DNA from: Planktothricoides raciborskii GIHE-MW2
Lineage (GTDB): Bacteria > Cyanobacteriota > Cyanobacteriia > Cyanobacteriales > Laspinemataceae
Assembly (NCBI RefSeq): GCF_040564635.1
Contig: NZ_CP159837.1
Location: 3,769,001 to 3,833,000, forward strand
DNA length: 64,000 bases
Direction of reading: 5' to 3'
In this document: positions 35,210 to 43,837 of the stretch, piece after piece
How positions within the stretch are numbered: the stretch's first letter is position 1
Layout of the letters: every line of letters begins with the position of its first letter
The notes under the pieces: generated by a model
Database searches by the model: none
Told to the model about the DNA's origin: nothing
What the model saw: the letters and a program-made list of their open reading frames with translations, nothing else
Program-made: the position numbers and the translations under genes

Positions 35210-37060
35210 ATGCTCGACTCTGCTGAATTTGCTTTTCTAAGCAAAACCGTCCTCAAACTAGGCGATTCGCGCTGGCCTCCGCTCTCGCGGAATCGCATAA
35301 ACCGTTCGTCCGCAGAAACCTCCTTGGTCTCAGAACAACAGACAATAGACAAGACAACCGACCAGACAACCAACCAGAGACAAGCAACCCAACCAGTATT
35401 AGAGGCAATGACGCGACTGGTGGAAATCGTCGCGGAACTGCGATCTCCTTTCGGTGGATGGCCTGCGGACTTGCCAAAAACCTCAGAAAACCTGATTCCC
35501 TACGTCCTGGACGAAGCTTACGATGTCCTGGACGCCTTCGGGCAGTCAAGCAACAGGGCTTCCGGGGCTTCCGGGGCAGAGGAGCAGAGGCGCAGAGGCG
35601 CAGAGGCGCAGGGGAGCAAAGGGACAGATGGGAAAAATATCTCCCCCGCACCCCCGCACCCCTGCACAAGCGCACAAGCGCACCCCTCTCCATTAATCGT
35701 CGTCGATAATTTAATTCCTCGATTACTTTGGCATCTAGTCAGCAGTTCTTATGACGTAATGCAACTAATTGGCGGCGTTCCTGCCCAGATACTGCGATCG
35801 CCTCAAAATCCTGAGATTGGCTTAATCCGATTAGTGGTGGGTTTGTCCGTCTGGAACTCAGACCATCATTGGTTTATCGACTTAGCCACCCATAACGTAA
35901 CATCTGAGCCAACTCCAGAAACTCCAGAAACCGGGTTTCTTAATTTAAGTTCTGGTTCAGAAATCGGGTTTCTTAATTTAAGTTCTGGTTCTTGGCATAA
36001 ATCGACGCAGAAACCGGGTTTCTCGCAGAAACCCGGTTTCTTGTCACCGATTTCCGCCGGTCAGCTAATCACTCAGTTACGCCAAGAAATCGAATTTACC
36101 AGCCCAGAATTGGCCAAGTTAATGGAACCGCAATCGGTGGAATGGTTGTCGCCAAATCACCAATGGCTTAGTGGTTTTCTGCAACTGACAATGGATTGGG
36201 AATTTTTGCCCCAATCACCAGAAAATTCCCCAGAACCAGAAGGTCAAAGCGCACCCTTGGGTCAACCAATTGTTGCCGATATTTCTGAATCATTCCCTCG
36301 GTCTGGTCTGTATGGTAAGCGAATGCTGCGACTTTCTCAACCGGCAATATTGCAAGAATCCGCCAAAATCCCATTTGAAGAAACATTAATCAGAATACTG
36401 CCACAGATTCAGCCAGAATCTATTTCAGACACCGGGTTAGAAACCGGGTTGCTTGAAAAAAACAAGTTTCTAACAGCGGAAAATGAATCTCTCAACTCAA
36501 ATCTAATTTCTGAGTTGGTGACAACTGCTTATGATTTAGTCGAAAATTGGGAGTTTCCCTGGGGTGACGGAGAAGTTTTGATCGATGAGTGCATGGAGCG
36601 ATTACTCTGGCAAACCATTACCAGTTCTTATCCGATGATGCAGTTAATTGGCAGTGTAGAGGCGATGGTTCTCAGCCCCGGAGAAGACTGGAAAATTGGC
36701 ATTCTCCGGTTATTAGCCATTTTTGAAATTCAGGTGGGAAATGAAACAATTACGGTGGATTTATCCACCGGTCAATCTTGGGAAAAACACCCCGGTCAAA
36801 AAGTTTTGTACTTGTCGCCAAACACTATTGTGCGATTCCTCGACAGCGGATCGCTTCGCAAATCGCCCGATACTGAATTATCCATGCAACCCCTAATGGT
36901 TGAACAGATCCTACATAGTTTGAGCCAACAAATTAAAGCAAATACCCCCTCTTTTCAGTGGTTAATGAATGGAGCCAACATCGATATCCAAAATCTAGCC
37001 AAAAACTGGGAATCTGGGTTAGCACAATTTCGCTTAGAATTAGAATTTATCCCGACTTAA
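35210..37060 (+). CDS. MazG-like duplicated protein invaded by repeats
   Basis: The 616-residue protein has two similar halves. The first (about 67-330) opens with MTRLVEIVAELRSPFGGWPA and LIPYVLDEAYDVLDAF, close to the start of MazG nucleotide pyrophosphohydrolases (LRDP..GCPWDLEQTH and EEAYE, from memory), with DEAYD in place of EEAYE. Then IPRLLWHLVSSSYDVMQLIG (about 170) recurs as MERLLWQTITSSYPMMQLIG (about 465). Insertions derived from intergenic DNA sit inside: a low-complexity AEEQRRRGAEAQG stretch (about 123-160) and several palindrome peptides (ETGFLN, TQKPGFSQKPGFLS, 35925-36035). Residues 1-66 also look repeat-derived; ATG 35408 is an alternative start. Enzyme activity is doubtful because the first acidic pair changes and the second copy lacks it. 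Confidence 0.6.
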   Translation: MLDSAEFAFLSKTVLKLGDSRWPPLSRNRINRSSAETSLVSEQQTIDKTTDQTTNQRQATQPVLEAMTRLVEIVAELRSPFGGWPADLPKTSENLIPYVLDEAYDVLDAFGQSSNRASGASGAEEQRRRGAEAQGSKGTDGKNISPAPPHPCTSAQAHPSPLIVVDNLIPRLLWHLVSSSYDVMQLIGGVPAQILRSPQNPEIGLIRLVVGLSVWNSDHHWFIDLATHNVTSEPTPETPETGFLNLSSGSEIGFLNLSSGSWHKSTQKPGFSQKPGFLSPISAGQLITQLRQEIEFTSPELAKLMEPQSVEWLSPNHQWLSGFLQLTMDWEFLPQSPENSPEPEGQSAPLGQPIVADISESFPRSGLYGKRMLRLSQPAILQESAKIPFEETLIRILPQIQPESISDTGLETGLLEKNKFLTAENESLNSNLISELVTTAYDLVENWEFPWGDGEVLIDECMERLLWQTITSSYPMMQLIGSVEAMVLSPGEDWKIGILRLLAIFEIQVGNETITVDLSTGQSWEKHPGQKVLYLSPNTIVRFLDSGSLRKSPDTELSMQPLMVEQILHSLSQQIKANTPSFQWLMNGANIDIQNLAKNWESGLAQFRLELEFIPT

Positions 37061-37204
37061 ATTAACACAGAAACCCGCTTGCTTCTTAGGGTGTAGGGTG
37101 TAGGGTGTAGACCACACCGATGACGAACCCACGGCGTCGGAATTTTCCGAGTTTGTCGCAGAAATCCGGTTTCTTAACTCGGTTTATTAGCAGAGATTGT
37201 CGCA

Positions 37205-38130
37205 AAAACTATATTTACGCTTTATTTAAAAGTCCCGCAAATTCATTACAATTGCCCCAAGGAATTGAGGGTGATTTACAACTAATTGATATCATGTCCG
37301 CATAATCACTTATAATAGAGCAACCCAGTAATATCAAGTCCGTGTATTCGCTGATTATTCACGTAGGGGCTTTCTCGCATTCGCCCCTACTGTCCCGAAC
37401 CGCTTCCTTCGGAGTATGCGTCCTTGGAGCGCTATATGCGGGAATCCATCTTAATGAGACAGGATTGTTTTTGTAACCGATCGCACGGACTTGATATGAG
37501 ACGGAATTGCCGACGGAAAATATCGGGGCGATCGCTGAACCAGGGTTAACATCTCTAACCCCCTTAGAAAAAGACGATCGCCGTCTGATGCAGGCAGTTT
37601 TGACCTACGATCACATTCTTTGTGAATTATTTAACCAAACTACCATTTTACCCCTAAGATTTGGCACCATCTTCCGTTTATATGCGGATTTAATCGCCCA
37701 TTTAAACCAGCAACAAAAAGAATATCTAACCAAATTAAACCAATTTGAAGGCAAAGCCGAATACACCCTCAAAGTCGTACCCTTAGATGTCCCCGTACCG
37801 GATACAGATCCGCAAGCCAAAGGAAAAGCCTATTTATTAGCTAAAAAACAACGCTTTTCCATAATCCAAGAATTTCAAACCCAACAAAATCGTGAATGGG
37901 AAAATCTCCAACAGGCGATCGCAGAAACCCGGTTTCTCCACGAAACAGGCAAAGAAGCCGGATTTCTAACCATTATCGGCGAACCCCAAGGCACGACCAA
38001 TAGACTTTATTTATTAATCCCAAAAAATCAAGAGTCGCGACTTCTAGAATACGTCCAAACATGGCAGAAGAACCATCCCACTTGGCAATTATTCCTCAGC
38101 GAATCACTGCCGCCCTATCATTTTGTTTAA
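37205..38130 (+). pseudogene. GvpF/L gas-vesicle protein gene split by a MITE
   Basis: A fragment before 37305 reads NYIYALFKSPANSLQLPQGI and GDLQLID, the usual N-terminus of GvpF/L proteins; it then meets a stop. After the MITE (37331-37497) the frame continues from 37507 with ENIGAIAEPGLTSLTPLEKD, then AVLTYDHILCELFNQTTILP, LRFGTIF, KKQRFSIIQEFQTQQ, and the end SLPPYHFV, all typical of GvpF/L. The second fragment alone is 207 codons and has ATG-like starts lacking a ribosome-binding site. An AGAAACCCGGTTTCT copy (37925-37940) lies within it as ETRFLHETG. No other gvp genes are in the window. The functional protein would be about 240-260 residues. Confidence 0.8.
37331..37497. mobile_element. 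MITE with TA target duplication, 167 bp
   Basis: Terminal inverted repeats atatcaagtccgtg (37331-37344) and cacggacttgatat (37484-37497) are perfect. Reading TCAAGTCCG...CGGACTTGA as the ends leaves TA on both sides, the target duplication of IS630/mariner elements. It encodes no protein and interrupts the GvpF/L frame. The interior has short ggggctttctcgcattcgcccc and other hairpins. Confidence 0.78.
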
Positions 38131-38212
38131 AAGTTTAAATCGATAGATATCTCTCGTTCCCAGGCAGAGCCTAGGAACGAGAAAACGAGAAATATAAATG
38201 GGGATAAACGGA

Positions 38213-39760
38213 TTATTTAAACACCGATAAATCCAAAGCCTCAAAAGACTCGAAAAACTCTAACAGTCGAGTCACAATTTTATTCACCCCACCGGGAACA
38301 TTCGACTCAACATTCAAAGGAATTACCGGGTCATGCAGAGACAAGCGCAACAAAAACCAGCCATCTTCCTCTGGGGAATGACAAGAAATCCGCACCCCTT
38401 CATAATTATTCGGCACAATTTGCCAACCCGCTTGCTTGGCGGCAAATTCTTGCAGTTGGTTAATTACCTGATGCCCATATTCTTTAAACTCTGGTGTGCT
38501 AATTTTTAACCGGAATTCCTCGCTTTCTGCTGGTTCCTGGAAATTGGCAATTAAATCTAATAAGTTTTTGCCAGCTAATTTAGATTTAGCTAATTCAATT
38601 AATAGCTTAGTAATCAAATAAGCCCCATCATCCAGAAAATAATTTTCTTTCATCGCCCCATGACCGGAGGTTTCGATCGCCAACCAAGACTCTTCCCCGG
38701 ATTCATTCAAGCGAATTGACTCATTAATCACATTCTTGTAACCGCGTTTATAACGATGATGTTTACCTTTTAACTCTTGTTCAATAAACGTAGTCAGTCC
38801 ATCGGAAGTAATCGAATCGGTGACAATTGTAGACCCCGGATGTTCTCTTAAAACAATTGCCGACATTATAGCAATTAAGCGATTGCGGTTTAATTCTTTG
38901 CCGGTAGAATCCACTGCTGCCCCGCGATCGACATCCGTATCAAAAATAATCCCAAAATCCGCTTTTTGGGCGATCGCTGCTTGACAAATCGAAGCCATCG
39001 CCTCTTTATCTTCCGGGTTGGGGATATGGTTAGGAAATGTGCCATCGGGTTCTAAAAATTGGCTGCCCGTCGTATCTGCCCCCAGGGGTTTCAGCACTTT
39101 TTCCGCATAAAAACCCCCTGCCCCATTGCCCGCATCCACAATAATTTTTAAGCCTTTAAGAGGCTCGTCAAAATGTTCGGGATGATTCACCGCTGCGCGA
39201 ATTTTTTGCACAAATCCAGCGGCATAAACGGAAATAAAATCATGGTGGGAAATGCTTCCTTTCGTGGCAGCAGGTTCAAATTTATGGTGTTCTGCCAGTT
39301 CTAAAATTGCCGAAATATCCGCTTTTCCTAAACCACCGTGAGAAGTGAAAAATTTTAAACCATTACGATTAAAAGGTAAATGACTAGCGGTGAGCATAAT
39401 TGCCCCATCACAGGCAAATTCCGGTGTCACAACACTCATAAACATGGCCGGAGTTGACGCCATGCCAAAATCATAAACTTTAGCCCCCATTGAAGTAATT
39501 CCAGCGGTGGCGGCTTCGATTAAACTTACTCCCGATAATCGACTATCTCTGCCTAAAGAAATAGTTAATTCTGACGCAGCTTTGCCAAATTTTTCCGTTA
39601 GCCATAACACAAAAGCTTGCCCCAAAATTTCTACCACTTTTGGGGTAATATTGACTGGTTCATGGGCGACTCCTTCCAGGGCGACTCCCCGGATATCTGA
39701 ACCATTTTGTAATTTTTTCCAGTGAAAATGTTTGTTATGTTTCATATAATGCTGAGACAA
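38213..39760 (-). CDS. Phosphomannomutase/phosphoglucomutase
   Basis: The 515-residue enzyme of the alpha-D-phosphohexomutase family interconverts hexose 1- and 6-phosphates through a phosphoserine. Visible: GSDIRG (about 21), catalytic TASHLPFNRNG with the phosphoserine (about 124), metal-binding loop DTDVDRG, sugar-binding ETSGHGAMKEN, and the C-terminal phosphate-binding domain (VPNNYEGVRIS). GAGGAG lies 4 nt before the TTG at 39758-39760; an ATG (MKHNKHF) lies five codons later at 39745. I keep the TTG because of spacing, with the ATG as an alternative. The active-site loop has S-H-L-P instead of the usual S-H-N-P. Confidence 0.9.
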   Translation of the reverse strand: MSQHYMKHNKHFHWKKLQNGSDIRGVALEGVAHEPVNITPKVVEILGQAFVLWLTEKFGKAASELTISLGRDSRLSGVSLIEAATAGITSMGAKVYDFGMASTPAMFMSVVTPEFACDGAIMLTASHLPFNRNGLKFFTSHGGLGKADISAILELAEHHKFEPAATKGSISHHDFISVYAAGFVQKIRAAVNHPEHFDEPLKGLKIIVDAGNGAGGFYAEKVLKPLGADTTGSQFLEPDGTFPNHIPNPEDKEAMASICQAAIAQKADFGIIFDTDVDRGAAVDSTGKELNRNRLIAIMSAIVLREHPGSTIVTDSITSDGLTTFIEQELKGKHHRYKRGYKNVINESIRLNESGEESWLAIETSGHGAMKENYFLDDGAYLITKLLIELAKSKLAGKNLLDLIANFQEPAESEEFRLKISTPEFKEYGHQVINQLQEFAAKQAGWQIVPNNYEGVRISCHSPEEDGWFLLRLSLHDPVIPLNVESNVPGGVNKIVTRLLEFFESFEALDLSVFK

Positions 39761-39789
39761 TCAACTCCTCTAATATTACCCTAATATTT

Positions 39790-39818
39790 CTCTTTGTGTT
39801 CTCTGTGTCTTTGTGGTT
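39790..39818. repeat. Half copy of the accacaaagrcacaaag family
   Basis: tctttgtgttctctgtgtct followed by ttgtggtt is the right arm only; the left arm is absent. Confidence 0.55.
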
Positions 39819-39903
39819 AATTTTTCCTTTAATACATAATCCGAATATTTGATATAATATAGATTTTTTTGATGAAAAAAACATATGAATTAATCTAATA
39901 TAA

Positions 39904-40218
39904 TCATTTTTTAACATAGATTACCTCGGCTTCAGCTAAAACTTGTTCTCGGAAATAGCGGCTCAGGTCTTGAGGTGTATTCAAGTCAACGGTACGACCT
40001 AAACGTTCCGAGAGTCTATCTTGAATGTTAATAAAGCGAAATCCGGGAGTTTTTCCCGCTTGAAATTCTACTAAAATATCAATATCACTCTGCGGTCCAA
40101 AGTCATCTCTTAACACGGAACCAAATAAAGAAAGTTTTTGGATATGGTAGGTTTGGCAAATTTCGGCAATGCTCGGTAATGGAATATTGATTGGATAAGC
40201 CTTGATTTGTTTTTCCAT
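39904..40218 (-). CDS. MNT-type nucleotidyltransferase (MntA-like), no HEPN partner
   Basis: The 104-residue protein has the minimal nucleotidyltransferase motif GSVLRDDFGPQSDIDILVEF (G-S-x-x-R-x-D, then S-D-x-D) with the two catalytic Asp in SDIDI. MNT proteins are usually antitoxins that AMPylate a partner HEPN toxin; neither neighbour is a HEPN gene, so this one is an orphan or has a partner elsewhere. It sits 29 bp from the GT39 gene on the same strand, downstream of it, and could be co-transcribed. Residue FQAGKTPGFRFINIQDRLSE follows the motif as in the family. Confidence 0.8.
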   Translation of the reverse strand: MEKQIKAYPINIPLPSIAEICQTYHIQKLSLFGSVLRDDFGPQSDIDILVEFQAGKTPGFRFINIQDRLSERLGRTVDLNTPQDLSRYFREQVLAEAEVIYVKK

Positions 40219-40247
40219 AATTATGACTTACTCATCTATTTTCTATT

Positions 40248-43200
40248 TTAGCGATTTTTTGGCTTATGTTGAAATTCTTTAGCTTTTTTAAAGATTATTC
40301 TCCCAATCAAAAAGCCGATCACTCCTAGGAAAGCCCCGATGAGAATTAATAAAGATAGTCCCACTTTTGAAATTAATCCTTGCACTTCTGGGGGAAGCAA
40401 GGGGGAGGTGCGGTGCCAGGTTTTGAGCAAATTGCCTTGGAATAATGCAGCTAAAGCATTGAGAATTTGAAATTCTTGGCGGTTTGGGTCAATTTCTAGG
40501 GCGGGCTTCAAGGCTTTTTCTGCCGCACCTGGACGCCAATCATAGAGATTTACAAAAGCAAGATAGCCATGAGCATAAGGATTTTTTGGATCAAGTTGAA
40601 CGACTTTTTCTAAAGCCGCGATCGCACCTGGGGCATCTCTTTTTAACACCATTGCTAAAGCTAAATTATAGGCATAATCGAGATTATCCTGTCCGCTTAA
40701 TCGCGCTTTTAAAGTTAATTGGGCTTGGGTTAAATAATCTTGAGTCGGGTCATATTGGTTGATTCTGCCAATGTCATCAAAAACAGGACTGAGGGCATCC
40801 ACTCCCAGGGGTAAGGCAGTGGCAAGCGATCGCAATTGAGTGACTAAATCCAACTCTGGCGCAGGAGTTGCCGCCGCCGTTGGGTCAATTTTGATTTGCA
40901 CATTATTCGGCACTTCTAACGGATAAGTTTCGCCAGTTTGCCGATTAAGATATTCCGCTTTTAAAGTATAGATTCCTGGGGCAATATTCCCCGGTGGCAA
41001 CATAGCTAATGTTTCGGTGATAGAAACAGAGTCGGTGATAGAAACCGGGTTTCTTGAAGAAACCGGGTTTCTTGCGTTTTTATGCAACTTTCCTAAACCG
41101 ATCGCGCGATCGTGTAACCAATAGTTAGTTTGGTTATTGGTTGTTGGTTGGTTGTTGGTTGTTGGTTGTTGGTTGTTGGTTGTTGGTTGGTTGTTTGGTT
41201 GTTGGTTCCAGGTTAACAATACTAAGCCATTTTGCAAATCTTGCCAGTTGCCCAACCACTGATAAGTCACGGGAATAGGTTGCCCTGGGGGGGCAGCAGG
41301 GGACACGGTGACATTTTCTAATTTAATTTGCGGTGGCGGGGTGATATCTGTCGTTATGACTTGAATGCTTGGGGATTGGCGGTGATAGAGTTGCAAGGTA
41401 CTACCATCGGGTAATTGCCAGGTTTTGTGCAGTTGGAAGTCTGGACTTGTCTGGACTGCTTGCACTGTGGCGGCTTGCGCTTCTACGGGCACAGAACCTT
41501 GGTCGCCGGTTTTGGTGAGAAACCAAGACAGCGATCGCACATCTTGGGCAACCTGCGATCGCCGGGTTCCCACCTGACGGCCATAAACTTGGAAATTCGC
41601 CAACGCCCCATAATAATTCAGGGTATGCTGATTCACCGTAGGGGTAGAAGGCAACACCCCCACGGTTGAACGTAAATAAGGTTCGGTTTGGATAATTTGC
41701 GCGATCGCCTCACGAATTGGCCAAACAGGGCCTGCATAAGCATGATGTTGTCCTGGTTGTCTGGAGTTTATCCTGGACAAATCATCCACCGGCCATAAAT
41801 TCACTGTCATCAGTAACAATGTCACAGCTACAGTCCCCGCAGGAACCCACCGCCCAACCGAGGGGAGAGAAAAGAGAAGAGAGAAGAGAGAAGAGAGAAG
41901 AGAGAATATATTTCCTCTTTCCTCTTTCCTCTTTCCTCTTTCCTCTTTCTTCCCCCAACGAGGCGATCGACTCTGCCACTCGACTAACCCATTGGCTAAA
42001 AAAATCGCCACTACCGGCAAATAGGGCAAGACATAGCGAAAATCTTTGTTGATATTCAGGGAACACAGCAAATAAGCCCCTAGCCAGAAAACTAGCAACC
42101 ATCGCCGGGGAGGAGAAGCGGGGGAGCGGGGGAGCGGGGGGGCAGGGGGGCTCTTGTGCGGGGGAGAATTTTTCTCCTCTGCTCCTCGGCTCCTCTGCTC
42201 CTCTGCCCCTACACCGATGGCGGCCCTACACCCTACACCCTCTTCCCTATTCCCCGTTGCCCGTTGCCTCTTGCTTCTGGTTATGTACAAAAAAAATCCG
42301 GCGATCGCCACAATTAATAATGGCAAAGAAACATGATGGGGCAATTGTTCAAGATAATAAGTCCATGCCCCCAAGGTATTTAATGGCGGATCTCCTTCCG
42401 CGATCGCCGAGTCAATAGTTGCCCGTTTACTGCCAGTCAGAATTAGTAACCAGTTGGTGCGATACCAGGGATACATTACCGCGATCGCCAATAAGTTCGC
42501 GATCGCCAATTGTGCCAGTCTGCCCCACTCACGCCGCCAAACGCTGCCGACTACTACCCATAAAATTGGCGCAAACAAAAATAACACCGCTGTTTGCTTA
42601 ATCATCAAGGCCAACCCCAGAGATAGCCCAAAAGCGATCGCCATACCCCACTGACTAGGGGCAAGCCCTAACTTTAGGAAAGAGAATAGAGGATAGAGAA
42701 TAGAGGATAGAGGAGAGAGGATAGAGGATAGAGGATCAAGAAAATTCTCTCTTCTCTTTTCTCTCTTCTCTTTTCTCTCTTCTCCCCTATCTCCTCTCTC
42801 CTCTCTTTTCTTTTCTGGTGGATATTTCCAAAGAGTTAAACAATAGAAACAGAGAGTCACCACCGCCGTTAGAGGATAATCGAGGAGAAAGTCCAGGCGG
42901 ACATTATATAAGCCGGGAAACAACATACATAAACCGGCAGCCCATAAACCAACTTTCTGGTGAAATAACAAACTGCCTAAGCCATAGACCGAAACCAGTA
43001 AAATCGCGCTAAAGAATAAATTCACTAAAGTGGCGATATCTTCACCTAAGCCAAAATAGGAGTGAAATATCGCCGTAATCATATAAGTGCCGGGAGGAAT
43101 TTTAGACGACAGTTGCCATAAACTTGTCCACCAGTCAAGATTCCCCCACTGAGGAGTTTGGAAAGCTTGCCAATAGTTCAACGCCCCCGTCAGATAATCC

Positions 43201-43322
43201 GCCTGGTCCCAACTGGGGATAGAGTTATCAATGGCAAACCAGAGGCGATCGCCAACAGCGGAAACCAACCAGATTACCCCTAAAATTATCCAACTGTGCG
43301 ATCGACTCAACTGATTAGTCAT
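40248..43322 (-). CDS. GT39-like membrane glycosyltransferase with TPR tail, repeat-invaded
   Basis: The 1024-residue protein is a GT-C/GT39-type transferase: many membrane helices in the first half (LVNLFFSAILLVSVYGLGSL, LTAVVTLCFYCLTLWKY), an acidic-loop start (PSWDQADYLTGALNYW), then a soluble part and TPR-like repeats (about 880-960; AIAALEKVVQLDPKNPYAHG, ALKPALEIDPNRQE) and a final helix. It should transfer a sugar from a lipid carrier to an outside acceptor. Five low-complexity segments match intergenic repeats: about 42670-42815 (KREERGDRGEERK), 42100-42290, 41865-41955, 41120-41215 (NNQPTTNNQ) and 41030-41075 (RNPVSSRNPVS, palindromes). Each keeps the frame open. This lengthens a roughly 850-residue core. 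Confidence 0.75.
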   Translation of the reverse strand: MTNQLSRSHSWIILGVIWLVSAVGDRLWFAIDNSIPSWDQADYLTGALNYWQAFQTPQWGNLDWWTSLWQLSSKIPPGTYMITAIFHSYFGLGEDIATLVNLFFSAILLVSVYGLGSLLFHQKVGLWAAGLCMLFPGLYNVRLDFLLDYPLTAVVTLCFYCLTLWKYPPEKKREERGDRGEERKEKREKRRENFLDPLSSILSPLSSILYPLFSFLKLGLAPSQWGMAIAFGLSLGLALMIKQTAVLFLFAPILWVVVGSVWRREWGRLAQLAIANLLAIAVMYPWYRTNWLLILTGSKRATIDSAIAEGDPPLNTLGAWTYYLEQLPHHVSLPLLIVAIAGFFLYITRSKRQRATGNREEGVGCRAAIGVGAEEQRSRGAEEKNSPPHKSPPAPPLPRSPASPPRRWLLVFWLGAYLLCSLNINKDFRYVLPYLPVVAIFLANGLVEWQSRSPRWGKKEERGKRKEERGNIFSLLSSLFSLLFSLPSVGRWVPAGTVAVTLLLMTVNLWPVDDLSRINSRQPGQHHAYAGPVWPIREAIAQIIQTEPYLRSTVGVLPSTPTVNQHTLNYYGALANFQVYGRQVGTRRSQVAQDVRSLSWFLTKTGDQGSVPVEAQAATVQAVQTSPDFQLHKTWQLPDGSTLQLYHRQSPSIQVITTDITPPPQIKLENVTVSPAAPPGQPIPVTYQWLGNWQDLQNGLVLLTWNQQPNNQPTTNNQQPTTNNQPTTNNQTNYWLHDRAIGLGKLHKNARNPVSSRNPVSITDSVSITETLAMLPPGNIAPGIYTLKAEYLNRQTGETYPLEVPNNVQIKIDPTAAATPAPELDLVTQLRSLATALPLGVDALSPVFDDIGRINQYDPTQDYLTQAQLTLKARLSGQDNLDYAYNLALAMVLKRDAPGAIAALEKVVQLDPKNPYAHGYLAFVNLYDWRPGAAEKALKPALEIDPNRQEFQILNALAALFQGNLLKTWHRTSPLLPPEVQGLISKVGLSLLILIGAFLGVIGFLIGRIIFKKAKEFQHKPKNR

Positions 43323-43837
43323 TTTTTCTGAAGTTCTTGGTTGTTGGTTGTTGGTTGGGTTTCGGGGAACGGGGAACGGGGAACGGGGAAAGGGGTTCGG
43401 AGGGGCGGAGGGGCGGGGGAGCCCGCCGTCGGCAGAGGGGCAGAGAAGAGAAAATTTTCCTATTTTCTCTTTCCCATTTTCTCTTTCCCATTTTCTCTTT
43501 CCTATTTTCTCTTTCCTATTTCCTCTTTCCTCTTTCCTCTTTCCTCTTTCCTATTGCCTGTTGCCTTTGGTTCTTGGTTCACGGTTGATTGTACCCCTGT
43601 CCCCACGTCTTGCCGTCGTCCTGTCAGTAGTCAGGGTAAACTGTCCCCAATTCTTACTTTCTGTGTTAAATTGCCCATTGTAAAACTTGTCAGGTAAAAC
43701 TTGTCAGTTAAAATTTGTCAAGTAAAATTAGCAAATTTTGATGCCAAATAGTTTGTTTTAATGTACAATTTCCCGGCTTAGGGAAAATTCTTCCAGTATC
43801 TTAGATAAAACTTGTCCATTATTGTGGCTTTTTTATA
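43323..43837. other. Intergenic low-complexity region
   Basis: It holds gttgttggtt runs (43337-43360), ggaacggggaacggggaa repeats, ggggcggaggggcg, and about 120 bp of tttcctctttcc-type repeats (43450-43560) that give open frames in all rightward phases. I call no gene. Confidence 0.6.

Noticed and set aside
43337-43697. Overlapping rightward ORFs in three frames
   Set aside because: They arise because the pyrimidine-rich repeats lack stop codons in any frame.
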